IMG/VR virus record: IMGVR_UViG_3300036832_001087
Location: 1 to 32,926 of that record
Reading direction: 5' to 3' (one strand)
Length of the DNA stretch: 32,926 nucleotides
From: a virus
The position numbers were made by a program, and so were the translations under genes. Below the pieces are notes generated by a model that was given only the letters and a program-made list of their open reading frames with translations, had not been told where the DNA came from and did not search any database. This document shows, in pieces, positions 7,988 to 14,754 of the stretch. The stretch's first letter is position 1. Every line of letters starts with the position of its first letter.

Positions 7988-8029
7988 TAGGACTTAGATG
8001 TTGACAAGTAGGACTGAAGGCGCTATCTC
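7988..8029 (+). promoter_or_regulatory. Sigma70-like promoter with paired TAGGACT motifs
   Basis: TTGACA at 8001-8006, a 17-base spacer and TATCTC at 8024-8029 form a good candidate promoter for the plus-strand gene at 8074. TAGGACT occurs at 7988-7994 and again at 8009-8015, 21 bases apart (two helical turns), flanking the -35 hexamer. The same arrangement recurs at other plus-strand start regions, so the motif is probably an operator. This is inference from sequence alone. Confidence 0.6.
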
Positions 8030-8073
8030 ATGATCGTCCGACTGCCACCCGGTAGTAGACCGATGAGGTTCCC

Positions 8074-8787
8074 ATGTTTCCCCGCTTCTTCTCTGTCGAC
8101 AATCTCAAAGCCATCAAGGCGCAAAAGCTCGGATGGCTAAACGCCATCAACTACATGGCGCCGCACAAGCTCGCCAGTGTTGGCAACTTGTGCCCCGATG
8201 CATCGGCTGGATGCATCGAGCTCTGCCTAGGTGTCACTAGCGGCAATGCCGCGCTCTATCCGACTGTGCTCAAGTCGCGAATCGCCAAGGCGCAATGGTT
8301 CATGAACGACCGCAAAGCGTTTATGCGCCACGCAGCCAAGCATATTCGATCGGCGCTGATCAAAGCCCGCAACAGTGATCTGAGGCTTTGCGTGCGGATG
8401 AACGGTTCGACCGACATCGCATGGGAAAACTTGCATGTTCAAGGCGAGCTCTCGCTTGTCGAGCAATTCCCCGGCGTTCAGTTTGTCGACTACACCAAAA
8501 GCGTGAAGCGCGCTTTGGCTCACGCCCGCGGACAGCTGCCGCGCAACTATCACCTGACCTTCTCCCGCTCGGAAACAAACGAGGCGCAATGCCTCGAGGT
8601 GCTCGCGGCCGGCGGCAATGTCGCTGTGGTCTCGAGCCTAGCGCGGCCGATCGCATGGCAAGGCTATCCGACGGTCGATGGCGACGCATCGGACTTGCGC
8701 CATTTGGACCCGAAAGGCGTGGTCGTTTGGCTATCGCCCAAAGGCGCGAAGGCGAAGGCGACCAAGTCAGGCTTCGTGCTGCGATGA
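8074..8787 (+). CDS. Conserved phage protein with C-x6-C-x3-C motif (DUF7227/GP88-like)
   Basis: A 237-residue protein with Cys40, Cys47 and Cys51 (NLCPDASAGCIELCLG), then RMNGSTDIAWEN, VQFVDYTKS, NYHLTFSRSE, a GDASDLRHLDPKGVVVWL segment and a C-terminal GFVLR. This series matches a protein family widespread in tailed phages that I recall being labelled DUF7227 and that resembles the GP88 domain. Its biochemical function is not established as far as I know. The three Cys could bind a metal or cluster. It is the first gene of the rightward block and is followed by a strong terminator, so it is probably transcribed alone as an early gene. A GATGAGG stretch precedes the ATG. Confidence 0.75.
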   Translation: MFPRFFSVDNLKAIKAQKLGWLNAINYMAPHKLASVGNLCPDASAGCIELCLGVTSGNAALYPTVLKSRIAKAQWFMNDRKAFMRHAAKHIRSALIKARNSDLRLCVRMNGSTDIAWENLHVQGELSLVEQFPGVQFVDYTKSVKRALAHARGQLPRNYHLTFSRSETNEAQCLEVLAAGGNVAVVSSLARPIAWQGYPTVDGDASDLRHLDPKGVVVWLSPKGAKAKATKSGFVLR

Positions 8788-8841
8788 TGATCGCCCTGGC
8801 GCTCGCCTTCGCCAGCTGGATGCTAGCCGGAGGAAAGATTT

Positions 8842-8867
8842 AACCCGCCTCTGGCGGGTTTTCTTTT
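8842..8867 (+). terminator. Strong intrinsic terminator
   Basis: AACCCGCC (8842-8849), loop TCT, GGCGGGTT (8853-8860), then TTCTTTT: a perfect 8-base-pair stem followed by a T tract. It ends the transcript from 8074 and separates it from the next unit. A 19-codon hydrophobic ORF (8784-8843) overlaps the end of the gene and stops in the stem; I do not count it as a gene. Confidence 0.9.
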
Positions 8868-8869
8868 AG

Positions 8870-9203
8870 AGCGCGCTCGCTGGACGGGGCGCCCGCAAGC
8901 CCCCTCTGACGATCGCGCGGCCCTTATGGTGAAGAAAAAGGCCTCCGGGCCCCCACAACCTCCCTTTTTGTCAAAAATGTAGGAAGTCAAAAAAGCGCGG
9001 CTTTTGCAAAAAGCAGTCCGAACACATACGGAAAGATATTTTGATCCTCAATTCTACATACTCAGCTCTGTAGACATAGGTTTTTCGCCTCAAAATCACA
9101 CAGGCGCGTAATTCTGGCTCGAAGTTGTATAACACACGCTATTATGACATCCTACATTGTTGACAGTTGACTAGTTGACATTTACAACCTATGGGAGAAC
9201 TCA
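8870..9203 (+). promoter_or_regulatory. AT-rich leader region with TTGAC cluster before the HTH gene
   Basis: About 330 bases without a convincing gene. A weak stem AAAAGC-GCG-GCTTTT lies at 8991-9005. At 9160-9180 three TTGAC units follow each other (TTGACA 9160, TTGACT 9167, TTGACA 9175). TTGACA at 9160 with a 17-base spacer gives TACAAC at 9183-9188, a usable promoter, but the transcript would start within or next to the GGGAG ribosome binding site. A TATTAT at 9140-9145 is another -10-like candidate without a good -35. The repeated hexamer could be an operator for the regulator that follows. Confidence 0.45.
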
Positions 9204-9785
9204 ATGAGCGAAGCAACCGATAACCTCAAAAAGCTTCTTGAGGAGACTTCATTCACTCAACTAAGCCGTTTGACTTTTTCCGAAAGGTGCGGCGCATTTT
9301 TCGCCCTGCAGACTGGATATTCCCAAAAAGTCATCGCCCGCGCCTTTGGCGTTCACTCATCAACCGCAAGCCTCATCGCGCATTGCCTGACGTCCAAAGA
9401 TACACGATACGCGTCGATCGCCGCCGAATTCCACAAACTTGGGCTTGAAGAATTCGGCGAAAAATACTTCACGCCCGCCATGTTCGACGCCATTGCTCTG
9501 GCGCGCCGCAATATCCCAAACGACAAACGCCGTTCAGGCCCAAGCCGCACACCGTCGAACCTGCCAGGTTTCCATTGGATCGACGGCGGAATCATCGAAC
9601 TCTGCATCGATAGCGACGAATGGATAACCCGGTCTCCGGGCGAAGCCTTTACGACCCATGCGCGAACGCCTGCAGCAGCCTTGAAGGCCTACTATCGCTA
9701 TATCGCGCTCGAAATGCCCGACCCTCATCCGGCCGGTCGGACTTGGGCTGAAATAAATCAACAAATCAGTCCTAATCACCCTTGA
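9204..9785 (+). CDS. Helix-turn-helix regulator candidate
   Basis: A 193-residue protein. The N-terminal third contains ALQTGYSQKVIARAFGVHSS (residues 35-54), whose shape (glycine-tyrosine turn, VIARAFGV, then HSSTASLI) is that of a helix-turn-helix DNA-binding domain. The C-terminal half has no motif I know. GGGAG precedes the ATG. The gene sits between a TTGAC-rich leader and a promoter carrying two AGTCCTA motifs that overlap its last codons (9768-9795), so it is a reasonable candidate for the protein reading the TAGGACT sites. That link is inference. Confidence 0.65.
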   Translation: MSEATDNLKKLLEETSFTQLSRLTFSERCGAFFALQTGYSQKVIARAFGVHSSTASLIAHCLTSKDTRYASIAAEFHKLGLEEFGEKYFTPAMFDAIALARRNIPNDKRRSGPSRTPSNLPGFHWIDGGIIELCIDSDEWITRSPGEAFTTHARTPAAALKAYYRYIALEMPDPHPAGRTWAEINQQISPNHP

Positions 9786-9810
9786 CGTAGTCCTAACAAT
9801 CCTCTATAGA
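9768..9810 (+). promoter_or_regulatory. Promoter with paired AGTCCTA motifs
   Basis: TTGACG (9782-9787), 17-base spacer, TATAGA (9805-9810). AGTCCTA, the complement of TAGGACT, occurs at 9768-9774 and 9789-9795, again 21 bases apart and flanking the -35 hexamer. The first copy lies inside the end of the HTH gene. The promoter would drive the run of small genes from 9842. Confidence 0.6.
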
Positions 9811-9841
9811 CTTCGGGAATGCCTCCCGCTGGAATACCAAA

Positions 9842-10003
9842 ATGACCAAGCAAATTTCCGGTCCTTGCGACAAATGCGGCGAATACCGCTGGTTGCGCGC
9901 GACCTGGATCGAAGACGACGAAGTCTGGCATTGCGACGAATGCCTCGGCATCGAGCCGGACCCCGACGTCGCCTGCGACGAGCGCGCATGGAGTCAAGAC
10001 TGA
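9842..10003 (+). CDS. Small zinc-ribbon protein (53 aa)
   Basis: A 53-residue ORF beginning MTKQISGPCDKCGEYRWLRA with two CxxC pairs, CDKC (residues 9-12) and CDEC (32-35), separated by an aromatic/acidic strand region. This is the classic shape of a one-zinc ribbon. A further Cys lies in the acidic tail. It lies just downstream of a good promoter. A GGAAT precedes the ATG, a weak ribosome site. The partner and function are unknown; phage zinc ribbons often bind RNA polymerase or DNA. Confidence 0.65.
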   Translation: MTKQISGPCDKCGEYRWLRATWIEDDEVWHCDECLGIEPDPDVACDERAWSQD

Positions 10004-10133
10004 TCGCCATCGGCGCCCGCCCACACGAACGCCGATCACTCCCGCGATGGAAAGGCAGGTGATGCAATCCCTGCCGCGTTGGTTCACCCGAATAACGCGG
10101 CAGTGGTGGTATCACATTGGAAGGAAAGAGAAA

Positions 10134-10439
10134 ATGATGCTGTGGATTTCAGTCGACCCGAAGGTCGATCTTGGCTTTTTGCCTGACTTGATCAGCGATC
10201 AGGATCCTCGCCCGGTCGCCGAGCAGCTGCAGGACACCTACCGCCATGGCGGCGGATGGAATCCGCAATCCGGTTTCACCTTCAAACAGGAAACGGGCGC
10301 GCTCAGTTATCCCGGCGACCCGGTGATGAAACCTCTGGCGCTGTCCAATTGCCGCGACGAAATGCTGCTGTTTTATCCCTATTCGTATTTGTTGGTTCTA
10401 CAGCAGGACGGGAACTTCGAGGTGGCTCGTGTCGATTAG
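10134..10439 (+). CDS. Conserved hypothetical protein (101 aa)
   Basis: Begins MMLWISVDPKVDLGFLPDLI and contains YRHGGGWNPQSGF, LSYPGDPVMKPLA and a C-terminal SYLLVLQQDGNFEVARVD. I recall close relatives in rhizobial genomes and their phages, with the same PRPxAEQL, RHGGGW and LSYPGDP segments, all of unknown function. The ATG at 10134 has a strong GGAAGG ribosome site; an upstream in-frame ATG at 10047 would add a basic Arg/Trp-rich stretch with no good site and is less likely. The last 11 bases overlap the next gene. Confidence 0.75.
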   Translation: MMLWISVDPKVDLGFLPDLISDQDPRPVAEQLQDTYRHGGGWNPQSGFTFKQETGALSYPGDPVMKPLALSNCRDEMLLFYPYSYLLVLQQDGNFEVARVD

Positions 10440-10626
10440 CTCCGTAGATATGGCCGCCAGCCTCGCGGCGAAGGCCAAGGAGGTCGCTGCGGCGATGGAG
10501 GTCTATGAACGCCTGCCGGCGCATCGAGGCGCTCTGGCGGCCTCCTGTGGCCTTTTAATCGAGGACATGGCCGACCTGATCGAAAGGCTCGACCAAAAAC
10601 GGGAGGCTGAGGATGGCCAAAGTTAA
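10429..10626 (+). CDS. Small helical protein, GTG start
   Basis: A 65-residue Ala-rich helical protein (MAASLAAKAKEVAAAMEVYE region, ending LDQKREAEDGQS). GAGGTGG precedes the GTG at 10429; an ATG at 10450 is the alternative start. It overlaps the genes on both sides, a pattern of coupled small phage genes. No family recognised. Confidence 0.55.
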   Translation: MSISSVDMAASLAAKAKEVAAAMEVYERLPAHRGALAASCGLLIEDMADLIERLDQKREAEDGQS

Positions 10627-10792
10627 CACCTGGGAACGTCTCTGGGGCGCCAAGCGGCGCGCCAGCGACAAAAAGCTTCTCGAAGCCTTGGAGCGCGACA
10701 TCGCCAACGAAGCGCGCGCGCCGCGGCTCGAGCGCGACGACAAGGAGGCGCGCGAGGCGATTGCCAAAGCTTTTGGCCGGCCATTGAGTTAA
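10613..10792 (+). CDS. Small basic helical protein (59 aa)
   Basis: A 59-residue, strongly charged protein starting MAKVNTWERLWGAKRRASDK and ending AIAKAFGRPLS. Its ATG follows a GGGAGG site inside the end of the previous gene, and its stop is 15 bases before the next ATG. No Cys, no membrane segment and no recognised family. The tight spacing and good ribosome site support a real gene. Confidence 0.6.
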   Translation: MAKVNTWERLWGAKRRASDKKLLEALERDIANEARAPRLERDDKEAREAIAKAFGRPLS

Positions 10793-10807
10793 GGAAGGAC
10801 TGAGATT

Positions 10808-11170
10808 ATGGAGATTACGATGAGCGCCGCGCTCGATAAGTCACTGATCTTCCGCACCAAGCGCAACGCGCGGCCGAATGGTCTCAGCGAAGACGAGCGC
10901 ATGGCGATGCGCTGGTTCTGGCACGAGGGGGTCAAGGTTCCGGTCATCGCCAAGGTGTTTGGGGTGTCGAAAAACACTGTTTATTACAAAAGCTTGACCG
11001 GCGACGCTGACTCTTATCCCACCACCAGACATTCGAACTCAGCCGCAGAGGCCAAGAAACTGTTCGATGAACTCGGCGCCGACGGCGTCCGGCGCCGCTT
11101 TGTGAGCGACAAGATGATCAAGGACATCAATGCGGAATTAACGCGCGAAGCGGCGCGGATGAAGAAATGA
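10808..11170 (+). CDS. Helix-turn-helix DNA-binding protein
   Basis: A 120-residue protein with a clear recognition-helix pattern: EGVKVPVIAKVFGVSKNTVY (residues 40-59) is a textbook helix-turn-helix (VIAKVFGV turn, SKNTVYY recognition helix). The C-terminus is charged helix ending AARMKK. AAGGAAGG lies before the ATG at 10808; an ATG at 10820 is the alternative. The end overlaps the next gene in an ATGA junction. Likely a phage transcription regulator; its target is unknown. Confidence 0.7.
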   Translation: MEITMSAALDKSLIFRTKRNARPNGLSEDERMAMRWFWHEGVKVPVIAKVFGVSKNTVYYKSLTGDADSYPTTRHSNSAAEAKKLFDELGADGVRRRFVSDKMIKDINAELTREAARMKK

Positions 11171-11640
11171 AGACGCTCGACGAACTCATGGAAGACGCGC
11201 GCCGGCACGCCGTCGAGGTGCTGGTGGGCAAGCCCGACGCCAGTCTGATGCCCACCTGGCTGATGCAGACGCCTAAAGGGGCGATCGTTGTCGGCACGCC
11301 GTGGACCAACGACGACGAAAAAGACTTGGTCGCCTTCGCGATGCGGCACATGCTCAAAAAAGAGCATGCCACTAGCTATAGTTTCCTGTCCGAGGCCTGG
11401 GTGGTCACCCAAGGCATTGGCGAGCCCTACATCCAGCCACGGCTGAGTGACAAGCGGCGCGAAGTGGTGATCATCAACGCCTTCACCCGCGAGCAGGGGC
11501 GTGTGCGGATCTACGAGATCAAGCGCGGTCCCGACGCTGTGGTGACCGAGCTCACGCCTGAGTCGGATCTGGACGGCGCCGATCACTTTGGCGGCCGGTT
11601 GCACAATTTGTTTCAACCAGAAGATTCACACGCTGAGTGA
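11167..11640 (+). CDS. Conserved hypothetical protein (157 aa)
   Basis: A mixed alpha/beta protein with segments VEVLVGKPDASLMPTW, TSYSFLSEAWVV, KRREVVIINAFT and RVRIYEIKRG. The pattern (an enzyme-like strand ending SEAWV, then a hydrophobic strand with an Arg/Asp before it) resembles hypothetical proteins common in alphaproteobacteria and their phages, but I know no function. Coupled by ATGA to the HTH gene before it. After its stop, TCACCC-TAT-GGGTGA forms a small stem just inside the start of the next ORF. Confidence 0.7.
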   Translation: MKTLDELMEDARRHAVEVLVGKPDASLMPTWLMQTPKGAIVVGTPWTNDDEKDLVAFAMRHMLKKEHATSYSFLSEAWVVTQGIGEPYIQPRLSDKRREVVIINAFTREQGRVRIYEIKRGPDAVVTELTPESDLDGADHFGGRLHNLFQPEDSHAE

Positions 11641-11659
11641 AATGTGATTCACCCTATGG

Positions 11660-11860
11660 GTGACGTCCGAACAACTCCAAGCCCGCAATGCGGCGATCAG
11701 AGCGGCGTGGGATTGCCCTCTGCGCCGCGCCTTGATGTCGGCGGCCAAGAGCAAGCCAGGATCCAAACGCTCGTCCAGAGAGGCTTACAATGGATACTAC
11801 AGGCAATATCGAGCAACTCACGCCAGAGCAGGTTCTCATTCACCTCAAAGCGGCCCGTGA
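11660..11860 (+). CDS. Possible small basic protein, GTG start
   Basis: A 66-residue ORF from GTG 11660, containing ARNAAIRAAWDCPLRRALMS and a Tyr/Arg-rich YNGYYRQYRATH segment. The GTG lies in the right arm of a short stem (TCACCC-TAT-GGGTGA), which would affect initiation. It overlaps the next gene by 71 bases in another frame. The amino-acid pattern is plausible for a small DNA-binding protein, but the evidence is thin and it may not be translated. Confidence 0.4.
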   Translation: MTSEQLQARNAAIRAAWDCPLRRALMSAAKSKPGSKRSSREAYNGYYRQYRATHARAGSHSPQSGP

Positions 11861-12023
11861 TGAGTTGTTCAAGCTTCGCGGCCGGGTGGGTAATTTGAAC
11901 AATCTCGAAGCGGCTTGCGCCTGTGGCGAGGCGCTAGGCTCAACGGTGAGGGCGATAGCTTTATTGGGGGGAAATGAACATGGTCGCAGCGCCGTCGTCC
12001 TATTGACTGCTATGCGGTCCTAA
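11790..12023 (+). CDS. Small hypothetical protein (77 aa)
   Basis: A 77-residue protein starting MDTTGNIEQLTPEQVLIHLK, with AGAGAGG-type purines (AGAGAGG) before the ATG. The N-terminal half is charged helix; CACGEALGSTVRAIALLGG follows. No family recognised. Its last codons contain the two GTCCTA motifs and a TTGACT hexamer that may control the next gene. Confidence 0.6.
   Translation: MDTTGNIEQLTPEQVLIHLKAARDELFKLRGRVGNLNNLEAACACGEALGSTVRAIALLGGNEHGRSAVVLLTAMRS
11997..12022 (+). promoter_or_regulatory. Paired GTCCTA motifs around TTGACT
   Basis: GTCCTA at 11997-12002 and 12017-12022, 20 bases apart, flank TTGACT at 12003-12008. No good -10 is found at 16-18 bases, so promoter activity is doubtful, but the arrangement matches the sites at 7988 and 9768. 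It lies about 60 bases before the ParB-like gene. Confidence 0.45.
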
Positions 12024-12080
12024 TGTAACCCTCGATTCAGCGCCAACGCAATCATGCAACAGCGCTATCGAGGTGAACAT

Positions 12081-13076
12081 ATGGCAAATCTCAAAGCCAC
12101 AAGTGCGTCCGCGCCATCATGGGCGGCCATTGCCACTGTCGACCTGGCCAAGGTCGGCGCCAACGCCTTCGCCGAGCAGATGGAAAAGCTTGACGAAGCG
12201 GGCAAGAAAATGCGGAAAGAGGGCAATCTGCCTGACATTCCGCTCAAAACCGGCAAAATGCGGTTTACCCCAGAGGACGCCGAGAAGGCGTTGCTCCATA
12301 ATGGCGGCAACCGTCGCGTTCGCCTGAGCCACGTGCAGGGCATCGCCGCACAGATGCAAAAAGGGTTGTGGCGCCTCGCGCAGCCCATCATGTTCGACGA
12401 GGATGGTGACCTCCTCGACGGGCAGCATCGCTTGCTGGCGATTTATTTCGGCAATCTCATTGCTGAATTGATGGTCATGATCGTGCCTCGTCAGGACGAT
12501 TTGTTTGCAGTGCTCGACAACGGCAATAGCCGTTCATCGGCCGACACTCTGCAGACCTCCGGCATCAACGGTGTTTCTGCCGCTGCGGCCGGCGCGGCCA
12601 AGTTCCTGTACCGCTACGAGCACAACCAGATGGGCGTGTTCAAGCAGCCGAAAGTGCTGAAGATGAGCAATTTCGAGGTGCTTAACTACGTCCGCGCTCA
12701 CCCCGAGATCGTCGAAGCGGCCCGCGAGGTCACCGACGATTATCCGACCGCTGTGACGGCGATCGGCGATCGGGGTGTGGCGGCTGCGTTTGGCTACCTA
12801 GTCAATCAGCGCTACGAAGATGGCGTCTTGCACGACTTCTTCACGGCGCTGGGTTTAGGCGCGGAAGGAGAATGGGATGATCCGATCGCCGGTCTCCACA
12901 AGCGTCTGACCGAGGTGACCAAGGAGAAGCTCGCCAACCCCCACAAACTGGCTCTTCTCATCAAGGCGTTCCAGATGGACGTCGCCAGTGAGAAGATCGG
13001 CAAGAAGGGGCTTCACATTCGCGACAATGAAGGATTCCCGCGAATCGAGGATGCCGGCAACGCGGAAGCAGCCTAG
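12081..13076 (+). CDS. ParB-like DGQHR-domain protein
   Basis: A 331-residue protein. Residues 90-150 hold the ParB/sulfiredoxin-type core: a region reading FDEDGDLLDGQHRLLAI (DGQHR at 113-117) followed by VPRQDDLFAVLDNGNSRSSA. In this fold the GxxR-type motif binds nucleotide (CTP in ParB, ATP in others) or cuts DNA. The rest is mostly helix with no second motif visible. CGAGGTG precedes the ATG at 12081, better than the in-frame ATG at 12054. A strong terminator follows. No ParA is visible, so classical partition is not supported; a DNA-binding or nuclease role in phage replication or host takeover is equally possible. Confidence 0.75.
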   Translation: MANLKATSASAPSWAAIATVDLAKVGANAFAEQMEKLDEAGKKMRKEGNLPDIPLKTGKMRFTPEDAEKALLHNGGNRRVRLSHVQGIAAQMQKGLWRLAQPIMFDEDGDLLDGQHRLLAIYFGNLIAELMVMIVPRQDDLFAVLDNGNSRSSADTLQTSGINGVSAAAAGAAKFLYRYEHNQMGVFKQPKVLKMSNFEVLNYVRAHPEIVEAAREVTDDYPTAVTAIGDRGVAAAFGYLVNQRYEDGVLHDFFTALGLGAEGEWDDPIAGLHKRLTEVTKEKLANPHKLALLIKAFQMDVASEKIGKKGLHIRDNEGFPRIEDAGNAEAA

Positions 13077-13084
13077 CATCCTGG

Positions 13085-13109
13085 GGGCGGCTTCGGCCGC
13101 CCTCTTTTT
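13085..13109 (+). terminator. Intrinsic terminator with TTCG loop
   Basis: GGGCGGC (13085-13091), TTCG tetraloop, GCCGCCC (13096-13102), then TCTTTTT. It lies between the ParB-like gene and the next ATG and should attenuate read-through, although only about 20 bases separate it from the next start codon. The next gene may therefore have its own promoter or depend on leaky termination. Confidence 0.9.
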
Positions 13110-13122
13110 CTCGGAGGGATCA

Positions 13123-14139
13123 ATGGAAAACAACGTCACGCCGATTCGTCCCGAGCGCACGCTCGAGGATTGGAAGACCTATATCGCCGAAGCAAGCACG
13201 ATGGAGATCGACGCCATTATCGAGAAAGGGCGTCGAATTATGGAGTTTCACGAAGATCATAGAATCAACGGCTGGAAATGGAATCGGACCTGGGACGAAG
13301 CCTGCAAGGATGTTGTCGGCGTTAAGCATTCAACATGCGCGCAATATGAGTTGGTGTTTTCGACCTTAAAAGAGGTTGACACGGTCAACCACTTTTTGCC
13401 TCCAGATGTCGTTGCTCTTTACAATCTCGCCCGCGCCATTAAGGCCGATCGCAAAACATTCGACGATGCGATCAAAACCGGAGAAATCTATCAGGACATG
13501 CCACGCAGCGAAGCCAAGGCGATCATGGCCCGCGCCGAGGCTCTGCACAGCGACGATGATAGCAAGATCATCGAACTGACCGGCAAGGGGTACGATTCGG
13601 CGGCGATCGCTCGTAAGATCGGTCAGACCAAGGGAGCCGGCGGCAAGCGCACCGAGCACCAGGCGCGCAGTTGGGTCAACAAGCAGCAGAAGCGTCTCGG
13701 CCTCAAGCCGCAGTCGAAGGCGGGCAAGCCGCGTGAGCCGCGCGCTCCGCCGATTGAGCAGTTCAAGGGCATGGAAAACTTTTGGGACACTCTGCCAAAG
13801 GGCGAGGAGCGCGAAGGGCTCGACCCGGTGCAGAAGGTTCATCTGTACGCGTTCAAGGTCAAACAGATGAACGACGCGCGCAGCGCTGTCTCTGAATTTA
13901 TCAGAGGCGTTGTTAGACTCGGTTCCCATACGACACCGAGCGCTGAAAAATTTGTCGAGCACATCGACCAGATGTTGGCTTGGCGGCCAGACCCGACCCG
14001 CAAAGGCACGGGCTGGGATTTTGATTTTGCCACAGATGCTCGCAAGGCGCTGGCGACACTCGATCGCTATCTGGAAATCGCCGCGGAGCGGCTAGCTGCG
14101 CTGCGATTATCAATTGAAGAGCGTAAGAAAAGGGCATGA
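13123..14139 (+). CDS. DNA-binding protein candidate, KorB/DUF3102-like N-terminus
   Basis: A 338-residue protein. Residues 30-75 (IIEKGRRIMEFHEDHRINGW, then a segment ending HSTCAQYELVF) resemble the start of DUF3102/KorB-like proteins, where a long helix is followed by a small DNA-binding unit. A second likely helix-turn-helix is ELTGKGYDSAAIARKIGQTK around residue 150, followed by a Lys/Arg/Pro-rich linker. The C-terminal 120 residues are helical (FKVKQMNDARSAVSEFIRGV). GGAGGG precedes the ATG. It directly follows a ParB-like protein, so the two may act together on DNA. Family assignment is tentative; no catalytic residues seen. Confidence 0.6.
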   Translation: MENNVTPIRPERTLEDWKTYIAEASTMEIDAIIEKGRRIMEFHEDHRINGWKWNRTWDEACKDVVGVKHSTCAQYELVFSTLKEVDTVNHFLPPDVVALYNLARAIKADRKTFDDAIKTGEIYQDMPRSEAKAIMARAEALHSDDDSKIIELTGKGYDSAAIARKIGQTKGAGGKRTEHQARSWVNKQQKRLGLKPQSKAGKPREPRAPPIEQFKGMENFWDTLPKGEEREGLDPVQKVHLYAFKVKQMNDARSAVSEFIRGVVRLGSHTTPSAEKFVEHIDQMLAWRPDPTRKGTGWDFDFATDARKALATLDRYLEIAAERLAALRLSIEERKKRA

Positions 14140-14636
14140 CCCCAGCCGAAGCTGTGGCCGTCCTGTATGAGGAGCCCGATTGGCGGGAACATTTCGAGGC
14201 GCATGTCAAGCGCTGGCCAAAACTGCCGAAATACCTCGCCGAAGACAACGCCTTCGAGGCGACCTTAAAAGACTGGCGACGTTTTCATTTCACCTGGGGC
14301 GAAGTCAACGGCAAACCGGCGCGGATTTTTCCGGACTCGTCGGCGGGCTGCATTGCGCTGGCGCAGCTGCGGATCTTCCCGTCGCGGTTCCTCATCAAAG
14401 ACGTCCCGCGCACCGATGAGATGGGTTATCAACAGGACGACCACATGTGGTTGTCAATAAATCAAGAGCAATGGCGCGTCATTGGTGTGGAAGATCGGAT
14501 GCTGCATCTGCAAAAGGATAAGCAAACGATGCAAATCGATTTGAATCGAGCGCGTTGGGATAAGTACATCGCGGCGGCGGTCGAAGTGCTTGGGGCCTCC
14601 CGCATGCCAACACAGGAGGCCCCGATGGTCCGCTGA
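14136..14636 (+). CDS. Hypothetical protein (166 aa)
   Basis: A 166-residue protein coupled to the preceding gene by an ATGA overlap. Aromatic-rich segments include WREHFEAHVKRWPKLPKYLA and DDHMWLSINQEQWRVIGVED; the C-terminus is helical. A central stretch, PDSSAGCIALAQLRIFPSRF, looks like a buried strand-helix unit. I do not recognise the family. Position before the helicase gene suggests a replication-linked role, but that is only context. Confidence 0.65.
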   Translation: MTPAEAVAVLYEEPDWREHFEAHVKRWPKLPKYLAEDNAFEATLKDWRRFHFTWGEVNGKPARIFPDSSAGCIALAQLRIFPSRFLIKDVPRTDEMGYQQDDHMWLSINQEQWRVIGVEDRMLHLQKDKQTMQIDLNRARWDKYIAAAVEVLGASRMPTQEAPMVR

Positions 14637-14754
14637 GAACGGGTGCCGCCGCCCTCGTCTCAACATCTAGTATCAATGAAGTTTTTTGGCAACTACGTCG
14701 GTTTGACAACCGCCCCCGCGAGGGTCGAAATCTCGACTCAACGGGTGCTCGACG

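Larger units (their letters stand above)
7672..8073. other. Divergent control region, possible packaging site
   Basis: About 400 bases with no gene separate the leftward packaging operon from the rightward early block. It contains a long-range inverted repeat (7713-7781), a smaller one (TAAGT-N5-ACTTA at 7911-7925), a direct repeat (7953-7974), a G/C-rich patch near 7715-7765, and a sigma70-like promoter with paired TAGGACT motifs close to the plus-strand gene. Lying just upstream of the small-terminase gene, it is the natural place for a cos or pac site. I see no sequence signature that proves this. Confidence 0.5.
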
